64,000 bases of DNA, from NCBI GenBank assembly GCA_018139225.1, contig JAGSNX010000002.1, positions 124,001 through 188,000 of the forward strand, given 5' to 3'. The position numbers and the translations under genes were made by a program. Shown here piece by piece: positions 1 to 8,741 of the stretch. The notes beneath the pieces were generated by a model, which worked only from the letters and a program-made list of their open reading frames with translations, ran no database searches and was not told where the DNA came from. This DNA comes from Microvirga sp. SRT01 (GTDB taxonomy: Bacteria; Pseudomonadota; Alphaproteobacteria; Sphingomonadales; Sphingomonadaceae). Position 1 is the stretch's first letter; each line of letters starts with the position of its first letter.

Positions 1-229
1 GCCCCTGCAATTGCAGCCCCGCTGCCGCGTAATCCTCTCGCCAGTCGAGATTTTCGGGATGCAGGTGAATGTGTCCGCGCGGTGCCATCGCCGTCCCGCG
101 CGGCTGGAAAAACGCCCATTTCCAGCGGCGTATCTCGACTCCGGCATAATCGATCCGGTCGCCGAACATGCCGCGCGCCAGCGTCACCTCGCCGGCGGTC
201 AGCGGTCGCGCGGAACGGGGCGGCGTCAC
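1..229 (-). CDS. vgr-related protein, C-terminus cut by window edge
   Basis: This is the start of a gene read leftwards that runs off the window; 76 codons are visible. It begins with GTG at 229, and the preceding gene's TGA (228-226) overlaps this start, so the two genes are translationally coupled. The visible protein contains RPLTAGEVTLARGMFGDRID followed by a basic and aromatic stretch (RRWKWAFFQPRG) and a HIHLHP motif. From memory this resembles the short sphingomonad proteins annotated 'vgr related protein', which carry a peptidase-like, DUF4157-type fold. The name does not imply a type VI secretion role. Function is unknown, and the family match is a recollection rather than a search result. 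Confidence 0.55.
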   Translation of the reverse strand, partial: MTPPRSARPLTAGEVTLARGMFGDRIDYAGVEIRRWKWAFFQPRGTAMAPRGHIHLHPENLDWREDYAAAGLQLQG

Positions 230-678
230 TTGGGGGCCGGATCGCCCGCCGCGATCGCCCACGCCTTGCGCTGCATCCGCGACCCGTCGGAGAAGGTGAA
301 GGTCAGGATCGTCGCCCCGCCGGGCTTCAGCGCCGGGTTCACTCCGAACAGCATCAAATGACGCCCGCCGGGTGCGAACACCACATCGCTGCGCGCCGGC
401 ACCGCGACCCGGGTCAGCGGCGTCATCGTCATCGTGCCGCCCGGCCCCTTCATGCTCTCATGCATTTCGGTGCGCACGGCGAGGTCGGCGGCGACGTTGA
501 TCAGCACCGCGTCCTTGCCCGCGCCGTGCATCTTGAAATAGCCCGATGCGGGCCGGCCGGCGACGGCGGGCAGGCGCACCCACGGGTCCTCCGTCTCCAC
601 CGTCTCCGCCTTCAGGCAGCCGGTGAGCATCGCCGCAGCGCACATCACCGGTGCCATCCTCATCAAAAGCCTGCGCAT
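226..678 (-). CDS. PCu(A)C-type periplasmic copper chaperone, probable lipoprotein
   Basis: A 150-residue protein that probably binds Cu(I) outside the inner membrane and passes it to the CuA site of cytochrome oxidase, as PCu(A)C proteins do. The N-terminus (MRRLLMRMAPVMCAAAMLTGC) is a lipoprotein signal with an LTGC lipobox, Cys21. The ligand region is visible: MHESMK near residue 72, TMTM near 82-85, and RHLML at 106-110. Met85 is followed after 21 residues by His107-x-Met109, as in the family motif; the first His/Met spacing is one residue off the strict pattern. The start at 678 is chosen so that the signal peptide begins with MRRLL; ATG 708 would add ten residues. It is divergent from dnaK and overlaps the vgr-related gene. 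Confidence 0.85.
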   Translation of the reverse strand: MRRLLMRMAPVMCAAAMLTGCLKAETVETEDPWVRLPAVAGRPASGYFKMHGAGKDAVLINVAADLAVRTEMHESMKGPGGTMTMTPLTRVAVPARSDVVFAPGGRHLMLFGVNPALKPGGATILTFTFSDGSRMQRKAWAIAAGDPAPK

Positions 679-727
679 TGCCGCCTGTCCCTTCGCGATA
701 CGAAGCACGCACTAGGTTCCACGACTT

Positions 728-758
728 CTTGCGGCAAGCGGCACGCCACCTATATCGC
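728..758 (+). promoter_or_regulatory. Heat-shock (sigma-32) promoter of dnaK
   Basis: CTTG at 728-731 is followed after exactly 17 bases by CCTATAT at 749-755. This matches the alphaproteobacterial RpoH consensus CTTG-N17/18-CYTATnT. It lies about 85 bases upstream of the dnaK start, inside the dnaK/copper chaperone intergenic region. Transcription would begin near 763-765, leaving a leader of about 75 bases. Confidence 0.75.
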
Positions 759-840
759 GCCCATCAACCGGTGATTGCGCCGCCGTAACGGGGCGCGGTC
801 CCAAGGGCCTATTTTGTTTGTTGAGGGGCATCTACGACTC

Positions 841-2745
841 ATGGCTAAAGTAATCGGCATCGATCTCGGCACCACCAACAGCTGCGTTGCGGTGATGGAG
901 GGCGGCAAGCCCAAGGTGATCGAGAACGCAGAGGGTGCACGCACGACCCCGTCGATCGTCGCCTTCGCCAAGGACGGCGAGCGGCTGGTCGGCCAGCCCG
1001 CCAAGCGTCAGGCGGTGACGAACGGCGACAACACGATCTTCGCGGTGAAGCGCCTGATTGGTCGCCGCTTCGACGACCCGATCACCAAGAAGGACACCGA
1101 GCTGGTCCCGTACAAGATCGCGCGCGGCCAGAACGGCGATGCGTGGGTTTCGGTAGGGGGCAAGGATTACAGCCCGTCGCAGATCAGCGCCTTCACGCTC
1201 CAGAAGATGAAGGAGACCGCCGAGTCCTATCTGGGCGAGACGGTGACGCAGGCGGTCATCACCGTGCCGGCGTATTTCAACGACGCCCAGCGTCAGGCGA
1301 CCAAGGACGCCGGCCAGATCGCCGGCCTCGAGGTGCTGCGCATCATCAACGAGCCGACCGCGGCGGCTTTGGCTTACGGGCTGGAGAAGCAGGACGGCAA
1401 GACGATCGCGGTCTACGATCTGGGCGGCGGCACGTTCGACGTCTCGATCCTGGAGATCGGCGACGGCGTGTTCGAGGTGAAGGCCACCAACGGCGACACT
1501 TTCCTGGGCGGTGAAGATTTCGACAACAAGCTGGTCGAGTTCCTGGCCGAGGGCTTCAAGAAGGACGAGGGCATCGACCTCGCCAAGGACAAGCTCGCGC
1601 TCCAGCGCCTGAAGGAAGCGGCCGAGAAGGCAAAGATCGAGCTGTCGTCGGCGGCATCGACCGAGGTCAATCTGCCGTTCATCACGGCCGACCAGAACGG
1701 GCCGAAGCACCTCGTGAAGACGATCAACCGCGCCGATCTGGAGCGGCTGGTCGACGACCTGATCAAGCGCACGATCGAGCCGATGAAGAAGGCGCTGGCC
1801 GATGCGGGCCTGAAGACCGACGACATCAGCGAAGTCGTCCTGGTCGGCGGCATGACCCGCATGCCCAAGGTGCGCGAGGCGGTGAAGGCGTTCTTCGGCA
1901 AGGACCCGCACACCGGCGTGAACCCGGACGAGGTCGTGGCGATGGGCGCCGCGATCCAGGCGGGCGTGTTGCAGGGCGACGTCAAGGACGTGCTGCTGCT
2001 CGATGTGACGCCGCTGTCGCTGGGCATCGAGACGCTGGGTGGCGTGTTCACGCGGATGATCGATCGCAACACGACGATCCCGACCAAGAAGGCGCAGACC
2101 TATTCGACTGCGGACGACAACCAGGGCGCGGTGACGATCCGCGTGTTTCAGGGCGAGCGGGAGATGGCGGCGGACAACAAGTTGTTGGGCCAGTTCGACC
2201 TCGTCGGCATCCCGCCGGCACCGCGCGGCGTGCCGCAGATCGAGGTCACGTTCGACATCGACGCCAACGGCCTGGTCAACGTGTCGGCCAAGGACAAGGG
2301 CACGGGTAAGGAGCAGCAGATCCGCATCCAGGCGTCGGGTGGCCTGTCCGACAACGACATCGAGCAGATGGTCCGCGATGCGGAGCAGTTCGCCGAGGAG
2401 GACAAGAAGCGTCGGGCCGGTGCCGAGGCGAAGAACAACGCCGAATCGCTGATCCACACGACCGAGCGTCAGCTGGTCGACAATGGCGACAAGATCGACG
2501 AGTCGCTGAAGGGTGAGATCCAGACCGCGATCGACGCCGCGAAGGCGGCGGTCGAAGGCGGTGAGCCCGATGCGATGAACGAAAAGGCGCAGGCGCTGGC
2601 GCAGGTCGCCATGAAGATGGGTCAGGCGATCTACGAGAAGCAGCAGCAGTCGGAGGCGTCCCCCGCATCCGACACCGCCGACGCGCCCAAGGAAGACGTG
2701 GTCGACGCCGAGTTCTCGGAAGTCGACGACAACCACAAGGCGTGA
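841..2745 (+). CDS. dnaK: Molecular chaperone DnaK (Hsp70)
   Basis: The 634-residue length is normal for DnaK. The N-terminal ATPase domain opens with [20 protein letters not shown] and contains the phosphate-2 motif [13 protein letters not shown] and the adenosine motif [13 protein letters not shown]. The substrate domain follows ([20 protein letters not shown]), then a helical lid and a C-terminus ending in a [12 protein letters not shown] tail, the segment that helps recruit partners in bacterial DnaK. ATG 841 is chosen because [10 protein letters not shown] is the universal start; upstream in-frame codons lie in the leader. With DnaJ just downstream and GrpE (not in the window) it refolds proteins through an ATP cycle. 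A sigma-32 promoter sits upstream. Confidence 0.98.
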   Translation: MAKVIGIDLGTTNSCVAVMEGGKPKVIENAEGARTTPSIVAFAKDGERLVGQPAKRQAVTNGDNTIFAVKRLIGRRFDDPITKKDTELVPYKIARGQNGDAWVSVGGKDYSPSQISAFTLQKMKETAESYLGETVTQAVITVPAYFNDAQRQATKDAGQIAGLEVLRIINEPTAAALAYGLEKQDGKTIAVYDLGGGTFDVSILEIGDGVFEVKATNGDTFLGGEDFDNKLVEFLAEGFKKDEGIDLAKDKLALQRLKEAAEKAKIELSSAASTEVNLPFITADQNGPKHLVKTINRADLERLVDDLIKRTIEPMKKALADAGLKTDDISEVVLVGGMTRMPKVREAVKAFFGKDPHTGVNPDEVVAMGAAIQAGVLQGDVKDVLLLDVTPLSLGIETLGGVFTRMIDRNTTIPTKKAQTYSTADDNQGAVTIRVFQGEREMAADNKLLGQFDLVGIPPAPRGVPQIEVTFDIDANGLVNVSAKDKGTGKEQQIRIQASGGLSDNDIEQMVRDAEQFAEEDKKRRAGAEAKNNAESLIHTTERQLVDNGDKIDESLKGEIQTAIDAAKAAVEGGEPDAMNEKAQALAQVAMKMGQAIYEKQQQSEASPASDTADAPKEDVVDAEFSEVDDNHKA

Positions 2746-2752
2746 TGCACCT

Positions 2753-2786
2753 CCCGCCGTCGCTCCCGGATCGGAGTGACGGCGGG
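2753..2786 (+). promoter_or_regulatory. Strong hairpin between dnaK and dnaJ
   Basis: The 58-base gap between the two chaperone genes holds a near-perfect 14-bp stem: 2753-2766 pairs with 2773-2786 around a 6-base loop, with one mismatch. No T-run follows, so it is not a standard terminator. It could act as a partial terminator or as an RNA processing or stability element lowering DnaJ relative to DnaK; this role is inferred. Confidence 0.6.
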
Positions 2787-2803
2787 TTGGTCGAGGGGCA
2801 GTG

Positions 2804-3922
2804 ATGAGTACCCAGGTCGACTATTACGAGCTGCTCGAATGCGAGCGCACCGCCGATGCGGGGACGCTGAAGACGGCGTACCGGAAGCTCGCGATGAAGT
2901 ATCATCCGGACAAGAATGCCGGGTGCAAGGATTCGGAGGCGCGCTTCAAGGCGGTGTCCGAAGCCTATGACGTGCTGAAGGACCCGCAGAAGCGTGCGGC
3001 CTATGATCGCTTCGGCCATGCCGCGTTCCAGCAGGGCGGCAGTGGTGGAGGTGCGCAGGATTTCGGCGGCTTTTCCGACATTTTCGAAAGCGTGTTCGGC
3101 GAATTCATGGGCGGCGGTCGTGGCGGTCGCCAGCAGGCAAGGCGCGGTGCCGACTTGCGCTACGACATGGAAGTCACGCTGGAACAGGCGTTCCACGGCC
3201 ATGAGACGGAGATCACGGTCGACGTCTCTGCGCCGTGCGACACCTGCCACGGATCGGGCGCGAAACCGGGCACCCACGCCGCCACCTGCCGCCAGTGCAA
3301 CGGCCACGGCAAGGTTCGCGCGCAGCAGGGTTTCTTCGTGGTCGAGCGCGCCTGTCCGGTGTGTCAGGGATCTGGTCAGGTCATCGCCGACCCGTGCGGC
3401 GATTGCCGTGGCGAAGGCCGCGTGGACAAGACCAAGACGCTGTCGGTCAACGTACCGGCCGGTGTCGACGAGGGCACGCGCATCCGCCTGACCGGCGAAG
3501 GTGAGGCGGGAGCGCGCGGCGTGCCGCCGGGCGACCTCTACATCTTCCTGCACGTGAAGCGGCATGCGCTGTTCGAGCGCGAGGGCACGACGCTGTTCGC
3601 GCGCGCGCCGATCAGCTTCACCACCGCAGCGCTCGGCGGATCGCTGGCGATCCCCGGCCTCGACGGCCGCACGCACGAGGTGAAGATCCCGGCAGGCATC
3701 CAGTCCGGCAAGCAACTGCGGCAGCGCGGTGCCGGCATGCCGGTACTACAGGGCCGCGGCGCCGGCGACCTCGTCGTCCAGATCGAGGTCGAGACGCCGA
3801 CCAAGCTGTCGGTACGCCAGCGCGAATTGCTGGAGATGTTCCGCGAAACGGAAACCGGTGACGAATGTCCGGAAAGCCAGGGCTTCTTCGCGAAGCTGAA
3901 GGGTGTTTTCGCGGCGGAATAG
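2804..3922 (+). CDS. dnaJ: Co-chaperone DnaJ (Hsp40)
   Basis: A 372-residue type I DnaJ that stimulates DnaK ATPase activity and delivers substrates. The J domain spans about residues 1-70 with the HPD motif (KYHPDKN). A Gly/Phe-rich linker follows ([20 protein letters not shown]). The zinc domain has all four CxxCxGxG repeats: [24 protein letters not shown] and CGDCRGEG. The C-terminal substrate domain ends normally. ATG 2804 is preferred over GTG 2801 because an AGGGG ribosome site lies just upstream and [11 protein letters not shown] is the expected beginning. It is probably co-transcribed with dnaK. Confidence 0.97.
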   Translation: MSTQVDYYELLECERTADAGTLKTAYRKLAMKYHPDKNAGCKDSEARFKAVSEAYDVLKDPQKRAAYDRFGHAAFQQGGSGGGAQDFGGFSDIFESVFGEFMGGGRGGRQQARRGADLRYDMEVTLEQAFHGHETEITVDVSAPCDTCHGSGAKPGTHAATCRQCNGHGKVRAQQGFFVVERACPVCQGSGQVIADPCGDCRGEGRVDKTKTLSVNVPAGVDEGTRIRLTGEGEAGARGVPPGDLYIFLHVKRHALFEREGTTLFARAPISFTTAALGGSLAIPGLDGRTHEVKIPAGIQSGKQLRQRGAGMPVLQGRGAGDLVVQIEVETPTKLSVRQRELLEMFRETETGDECPESQGFFAKLKGVFAAE

Positions 3923-3978
3923 GTCACCGTATGGACGGGCCCGCGGGCGATCTGTGGGCAGGCGCTACACCGTCTTTG

Positions 3979-4275
3979 CTCCCCTCCATTTGAGGGAGGG
4001 GCTGGCGGTGGGGGGAGGCCGGGCGTTACGTTACCCAGTACGCGGCCGGTGCCGTATCGCGAGCCCCCGACCCACCCCCGACCCCTCCCTGTCAGGGAGG
4101 AGAGAAGCCGGCGGGATGTCTTTGAGCTTTGCGTCAGGTCGCCTCGACGGCGAGCCGCATTTCTTTACTCCCTCCTTCTCAGGGAGAGGAGAAGCGGGTC
4201 CGAACTTTGAGGCGTGCAATCGGAACGGGCGCAGAGGGCAGCCTGCCCGCCCCCTCTCCCGAGAGGGCGGCTGGC
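3979..4275. repeat. Cluster of G/C-rich palindromic intergenic repeats
   Basis: The region after dnaJ is packed with CCCCTCC...GGAGGGG inverted repeats. The clearest unit spans 3979-4104: a left arm (CTCCCCTCCatttGAGGGAGGGG, then a G-rich stretch) is the reverse complement of the right arm ending at 4104. Further CTCCCT/AGGGAG pairs lie at 4167-4194 and 4243-4270. The same arm sequence recurs at 49757-49953 and, as a half unit, at 58024-58052. I see no gene in 3923-4282 that I can support. Confidence 0.7.
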
Positions 4276-4282
4276 CGATGGA

Positions 4283-4369
4283 TCAGAAGGTGGAAACGAC
4301 CACCCCGACCACCAGCGCCTGTACCGCGATCACCAGCAAGGAGCTGGTCACGGTTTCGAACATACGCAT
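4283..4369 (-). CDS. Putative 28-residue single-pass membrane microprotein
   Basis: A short reading frame not previously supported by any family I recognise. It encodes MRMFETVTSS followed by an unbroken hydrophobic stretch (LLVIAVQALVVGVVVSTF), which would make one transmembrane helix ending at the C-terminus. The case for translation is the ribosome site: GGAG at 4381-4378, exactly 8 bases before ATG 4369. The next ATG (4363) is an alternative start. It lies alone between palindromic repeats and the chemotaxis transducer, on the same strand as the latter but downstream of it by about 270 bases. Function unknown. Confidence 0.5.
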   Translation of the reverse strand: MRMFETVTSSLLVIAVQALVVGVVVSTF

Positions 4370-4635
4370 GGTTGGGTCTCCGCTGCCGGAGATATATCCG
4401 GCAAGCGATAGATGGCGATCATTGCGGTTTGGCGCAATTTCATAACAGGCTATCGCGATTGCATTCGGCGCACGGGTCGACTCATTCGCGCCCGGTGCGG
4501 CGACCGTGGTTGGATCGTCGGGTGGAGCAAACGGATCGGGGTTTTAAGGCGATGAACGCCGACGCATACCAGACTGCCCCGTGCCGTTGGGCGGTCGCGA
4601 CCGCATGAGTCGAGGCGGCTACCGTCTGACGAAGG

Positions 4636-6186
4636 TCAGGCCGCGGCCAGCCGCCGGACGAAGCCGTCGGCTTCGTCTTGCAGACGCGCCGCGACGCTGC
4701 TGAGGCTGCTGGCGGCGCGGGCGACGCGATCGGACAACGTCTCGGTGTCGCCGGCCATGCGGACGATACCCGAGAATTCGTGGCTCAGCGCGTCGGCGCC
4801 GCCTGCGGCGGTGTCGGCGGCCTCTTCGATCAGGTCGGCGGTGTCGCGCTGGCGGGCGACCTCGGCGCGGATCGTTTCCGCCACGTCGGCGACGTCGTCG
4901 ACGGTGCGGCCGATCGCGGCCAGCGCCTCGCGCGCCTCGCCCGCACCCCCGGCGATCGACCCGGCCAGCGATCGAATCTGGTCGGTCGCGCCCGTGGTCT
5001 GGCCGGCGAGCAGTTTCACCTCCCCCGCGACGATCGCGAAGCCGCGGCCGACTTCGCCGGCGCGGGCCGCCTCGATCGTGGCGTTCAGCGCGAGCAGGTT
5101 GGTCTGCCCGGCGATCGCGCTGATCGTGTCGGCGAAGCCGCCGACGGTGGCGGTGCGCGAAACGAGGGCATCGACCGCCTGATGGCCGGTGTTGCTGAGT
5201 CCGCGTGCCGCGCCGCTCAGGCTGGCCTGACGTTCGACCGATCCGCTGATCGTCGCAATCGAGCGGCTGAGATCGTGGACCCGCTCCGCCAGGCGCGCCG
5301 CGCTGCGTGACGATTCGCTGACGGTATTGGCTGTCCCGGCGGCATCCCGGCTGGTCTGTTGCGCCAGCTGATGTAGCGCCTTGGCCGACGCATCGAGGTC
5401 GGTGCAGGCGGTACCCATCGTCTCCACCACGCCCGCGATCGACCGGCGAAAGCCGTCCGCCAGCGCGACCAGTTCGGTGCGGCGTGTCTCCGCGGCGGTA
5501 CGTTCTGCGGCTTCGCGGCGGGCGGTCTCGGCCTGTGCGCGCTGCTCCGCGGCATGGGCGGCGTCCAGTGCGTGCTGCGTTTCGGTGCGGCCGGCGATCG
5601 CCGCCTCGGTCAGCCGGCGGCTCTCGCCCTGCACCTCGCGCCGGTTTTTCAACAGGCGGCGCAATTGCGCGGTGATGTAGCTGAGCGCGGTGAACTGCAA
5701 CAGCACGGCCGTCCCGTGGAACAGCACGCGACCGATGCCGGCCTGATCGGCGAACACCCATTGCGGCATGACCCACTCGCCGATCAGATGGTGGACGAGG
5801 ATCAGCCCGGATGCGAGCAGCAGGGGCCGCCAGTCGCACAGCAGCGTCAACGCCGCGAGCGCGACGAAGAAATACATATGCCCGTCCATCTGCCAGGCAT
5901 GCCCGGTCAGCATCATCACCAGCAGCGCCGGATGCGCCGCCGCCAGCGTCGCGACGGTCAGACGGGCGGGCAGATCGTGCCGACGGTTGTGCAGGATCAG
6001 GGTCGGCGCGGCGTTGATGACGATCCCCGCGATCGTCACGGGCAGGGTCAGCGTGCTGCCGACCGCCAGCCCCAGCAGCGTCAGGACGAGGGTCGCGCCC
6101 CAACCCGCGATCACGATCATGCGGATGCCGTGCAGCCGCAGCGGGGCGAGGTCGAGCACCTCCTCCGGCGTTTCCCGGGACATCAT
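4636..6186 (-). CDS. Methyl-accepting chemotaxis protein with multi-pass membrane N-terminus
   Basis: A 516-residue transducer. The N-terminal 170 residues form about five or six hydrophobic helices (for example [20 protein letters not shown]) with no obvious periplasmic sensor loop, so sensing is probably within or through the membrane. A long Glu/Ala-rich coiled coil follows. The C-terminal signalling domain contains the hairpin signature [20 protein letters not shown] followed by [14 protein letters not shown]. No HAMP domain is evident. ATG 6186 is chosen because it forms an ATGA overlap with the stop of the upstream gene; ATG 6195 is possible. No other chemotaxis gene is in the window, so it is an orphan here. 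Confidence 0.88.
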   Translation of the reverse strand: MMSRETPEEVLDLAPLRLHGIRMIVIAGWGATLVLTLLGLAVGSTLTLPVTIAGIVINAAPTLILHNRRHDLPARLTVATLAAAHPALLVMMLTGHAWQMDGHMYFFVALAALTLLCDWRPLLLASGLILVHHLIGEWVMPQWVFADQAGIGRVLFHGTAVLLQFTALSYITAQLRRLLKNRREVQGESRRLTEAAIAGRTETQHALDAAHAAEQRAQAETARREAAERTAAETRRTELVALADGFRRSIAGVVETMGTACTDLDASAKALHQLAQQTSRDAAGTANTVSESSRSAARLAERVHDLSRSIATISGSVERQASLSGAARGLSNTGHQAVDALVSRTATVGGFADTISAIAGQTNLLALNATIEAARAGEVGRGFAIVAGEVKLLAGQTTGATDQIRSLAGSIAGGAGEAREALAAIGRTVDDVADVAETIRAEVARQRDTADLIEEAADTAAGGADALSHEFSGIVRMAGDTETLSDRVARAASSLSSVAARLQDEADGFVRRLAAA

Positions 6187-6485
6187 CGGCCGCACCAGAT
6201 TCCGGGCGCCGCGACGGCGAGTACGCCGCTCGCCAGCAAGGGCCGAAACAGTCGCGCGCGTTCGCCGCGCACGATCAGCGTACCGGGGAGGGGGCCGAGC
6301 CCGCCGATGCGCGCACCGTGATCCAGCGCGAGGTCGACGATCGTGGCGGCCCGCTCTGCCGTCAGCGGCACCAGCAGCATCGCACCGTCCGCGGGCGGCA
6401 TCAGGACGCTGCCCCCCAGCAACATGACGACCGCCGCGCCTTGGAACAAGACGAGGCGATACGGATGGGAAATCGCTGGCGACAT
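6183..6485 (-). CDS. Conserved hypothetical protein upstream of the chemotaxis transducer
   Basis: A 100-residue protein whose stop codon overlaps the transducer's start by four bases, which implies coupling. It has an N-terminal hydrophobic helix ([19 protein letters not shown]), then a small globular part with [40 protein letters not shown] and a hydrophobic end ([18 protein letters not shown]). I recall similar small proteins in other sphingomonads but no assigned function. The tight overlap suggests it helps or modulates the transducer, which is inference from position only. Confidence 0.65.
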   Translation of the reverse strand: MSPAISHPYRLVLFQGAAVVMLLGGSVLMPPADGAMLLVPLTAERAATIVDLALDHGARIGGLGPLPGTLIVRGERARLFRPLLASGVLAVAAPGIWCGR

Positions 6486-6598
6486 GCCCCGGAGGATGCC
6501 TCCGAAACCGTTAATTCGGGGTTAGGAAAACGCCGACGACCCCAATATCCGGCTGAAAGGGTTGAGGATGCCGGCCCGGGGCCGGCGTCCCTGGGCTA

Positions 6599-7918
6599 TC
6601 AATCGGCGGTCCCGAATACCCGCGCGAAGATCGTGTCGACATGCTTGTAATGGTAAGCGAGGTCGAAGCGCGACGCGATCTCGTCCTGCGACAGGGCCGC
6701 GGCGACCTCGGGGTCGGCCTGGAGCAGTTCGAGCAGCGACAGCGCGCCGTCCGACTCCCACACTTTCATCGCATTACGCTGCACCAGCCGGTACGCGTCC
6801 TCGCGGCTGACGCCGGCCTGCGTCAGCGCGAGCAGCACGCGTTGCGAATGGACGAGCCCGCCCATCTTGTGCAGGTTCTTCGCCATCCGCTCCGGATAGA
6901 CGACCAGCTTGTCCATCACCCCGGTCAGCCGCGCCAGCGCGAAGTCGAGCGTGATCGTGGCGTCGGGGCCGATATAGCGCTCGACCGAGGAGTGGCTGAT
7001 GTCGCGCTCATGCCACAGCGCGACATTCTCCAGCGCGGGCGTGACATAGCCGCGGACCATGCGGGCGAGGCCGGTCAGGTTTTCGGTCAGCACCGGGTTG
7101 CGCTTGTGCGGCATCGCCGACGACCCCTTCTGGCCGGGGGAGAAATACTCCTCCGCCTCCAGCACCTCGGTCCGCTGCAAATGGCGGATCTCGGTCGCCA
7201 GTCGCTCGATCGAGCCCGCGATGACGCCCAAGGTCGCGAAGAACATCGCGTGCCGGTCGCGCGGGATCACCTGCGTCGAGACCGGCTCGACGGTCAGGCC
7301 CATCTTCTCCGCGACATAGCTTTCGACGAACGGATCGATGTTGGCGAAGGTGCCGACCGCGCCGGAGATCGCGCAGGTCGCGACGTCCGCCCGCGCCGCC
7401 ACCAGCCGCGCACGATTGCGATCGAATTCGGCATAGGCCTGCGCCAGCTTCAGCCCGAACGTCACCGGTTCGGCGTGGATGCCGTGGCTGCGGCCGATCG
7501 TCGGCGTCAGCTTGTGCTCGATTGCGCGGCGCTTCAGCACCAGCAGCAGCGCGTCGATATCGGCCAGCAGGATATCAGCGGCGCGCGCCAGCTGGACCGC
7601 GAGGCACGTGTCGAGCACGTCGGACGACGTCATCCCCTGATGCAGGAAGCGCGCCTCCGGCCCGGTGCGCTCCGACACATGCGTCAGGAAGGCGATGACG
7701 TCGTGCTTCGTTTCTGCCTCGATCGCGTCGATCCGTTCGACATCGAACGGGCCGGCGGCGGCATCCGCCTCCCAGATGCGGGCTGCGGCCGCTTTCGGCA
7801 CGACGCCCAGTTCGGCCAGCGCGTCGGTCGCATGCGCCTCGATCTCGAACCAGATGCGGAATCGTGCCTCGGGGGTCCAGATCGCTGTCATCGGCGCGCG
7901 GGAATAGCGTGGGATCAT
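6599..7918 (-). CDS. purB: Adenylosuccinate lyase
   Basis: A 439-residue member of the fumarase/aspartase superfamily. It cleaves SAICAR and adenylosuccinate, releasing fumarate, in purine synthesis. The superfamily signature is clear (FSPGQKGSSAMPHKRNPVLTEN, centred on SSAMPHKRNP), as are the catalytic regions TSSDVLDTC and IGRSHGIHAEP. The start at 7918 gives MIPRYSRAPMTAIWTPEARF, the usual beginning; ATG 7945 adds nine atypical residues. It stands alone, with about 110 bases to the gene on its 3' side. Confidence 0.96.
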   Translation of the reverse strand: MIPRYSRAPMTAIWTPEARFRIWFEIEAHATDALAELGVVPKAAAARIWEADAAAGPFDVERIDAIEAETKHDVIAFLTHVSERTGPEARFLHQGMTSSDVLDTCLAVQLARAADILLADIDALLLVLKRRAIEHKLTPTIGRSHGIHAEPVTFGLKLAQAYAEFDRNRARLVAARADVATCAISGAVGTFANIDPFVESYVAEKMGLTVEPVSTQVIPRDRHAMFFATLGVIAGSIERLATEIRHLQRTEVLEAEEYFSPGQKGSSAMPHKRNPVLTENLTGLARMVRGYVTPALENVALWHERDISHSSVERYIGPDATITLDFALARLTGVMDKLVVYPERMAKNLHKMGGLVHSQRVLLALTQAGVSREDAYRLVQRNAMKVWESDGALSLLELLQADPEVAAALSQDEIASRFDLAYHYKHVDTIFARVFGTAD

Positions 7919-8027
7919 GGCTGGCGTTCGTCCTGACAAGGCCACGAGTCATCGTGGGAATTCGCGGCAAACCCGCGGATTCGCGTGCCCTAGCATCCGT
8001 GCCGGCCGCCAGCAAACTTGCGCCTGC

Positions 8028-8052
8028 GGAACCGGGTTCTTAAATAACGGTT
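8028..8052 (+). promoter_or_regulatory. Candidate EcfG-type general stress promoter
   Basis: GGAAC at 8028-8032 is followed after 16 bases by GGTT at 8049-8052. The alphaproteobacterial general stress (EcfG) consensus is GGAAC-N16/17-CGTT, so one base of the -10 element differs. It lies about 75 bases upstream of the EF-hand gene. The rest of 7919-8128 shows no gene. Confidence 0.4.
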
Positions 8053-8128
8053 GTAGCAAGCAGAGATCACAACGTCGGCATCAAGGTTTAACCAAGGGTG
8101 CCGGTCGTAATTCGGAAGGAGAATATCA

Positions 8129-8653
8129 ATGATCCGTACGATCTTCCTCGCAAGTGCGATGACTATGGCGGCTCCGGTACTGGCGCAGACGGCGACACCG
8201 CCGGCGCAGACCACGACCGCCAACCCGGCAGCGCCGACAACGTCTGCGACGACTGGAGCCGATCAGGCGACGACCGGTCAGGCTGCGCCGATACAGACGG
8301 CGCCTGCCACGACGGCGCAGGCGCAGCCGGCACCGACGACTCCGGCCGATCCCGCCCAGCCGGCGGTGGCCGATGCGACAGCGACGCCGGGTGCCGCTCA
8401 GGGCGATCAGGTTGCGCAGGCGGTCGACACGCAATTCGCGCAGTATGACAAGAACGCCGACGGCAAGCTCGACAAGGTCGAATTTTCGTCGTGGATGGTC
8501 GCGCTGAAGACCGCGAGCGATCCGGCGACGAAGGCCGACAGCCCGGCGACCAAGAAGTGGGTCGGGGCAGCGTTCGCGCAGGCCGACAAGAATAAGAACA
8601 GCAGCCTCGACAAGACCGAGGTGACGGGTTTCCTGGCGCAGGGCCAGTCGTAA
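8129..8653 (+). CDS. Secreted EF-hand calcium-binding protein
   Basis: A 174-residue exported protein: signal peptide MIRTIFLASAMTMAAPVLAQ, then a low-complexity Ala/Thr/Pro/Gln linker of about 75 residues, then a C-terminal pair of EF-hands. The first loop, DKNADGKLDKVE, has all canonical acidic positions. The second, DKNKNSSLDKTE, lacks the usual Gly at position 6. Calcium binding in the periplasm or at the surface is likely; the partner is unknown. The start is supported by GGAAGGAG about 8 bases upstream. It stands alone with its own promoter region and a terminator pair downstream. Confidence 0.85.
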   Translation: MIRTIFLASAMTMAAPVLAQTATPPAQTTTANPAAPTTSATTGADQATTGQAAPIQTAPATTAQAQPAPTTPADPAQPAVADATATPGAAQGDQVAQAVDTQFAQYDKNADGKLDKVEFSSWMVALKTASDPATKADSPATKKWVGAAFAQADKNKNSSLDKTEVTGFLAQGQS

Positions 8654-8665
8654 TCCCTCAGCCGC

Positions 8666-8724
8666 CCTACGCTTCGGCGTAGGTTAGCCGCCGACGCCGC
8701 CGAATCCCCCCCTCCCGGCGGCGT
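8666..8724. terminator. Two hairpins between convergent genes
   Basis: CCTACGC (8666-8672) and GCGTAGG (8677-8683) form a perfect stem capped by a TTCG tetraloop and followed by TT. A second stem pairs 8694-8702 with 8716-8724, followed by TTT. They lie between the convergent EF-hand gene and radC and probably terminate both directions. Confidence 0.65.
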
Positions 8725-8741
8725 TTGGCGTTTCGGTCCCG

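Noticed and set aside
832..2736. A 634-codon open frame antisense to dnaK, and similar long antisense frames at 59309-61879, 19530-21401 and 17605-19539
   Set aside because: They are mirror frames created by high GC and strong codon bias of real genes; their proteins are His/Arg-rich with no domain.
4370..4635. Small frame on the plus strand at 4376-4608
   Set aside because: Arg/Ala-rich noise crossing repeats, with no ribosome site or conserved pattern.
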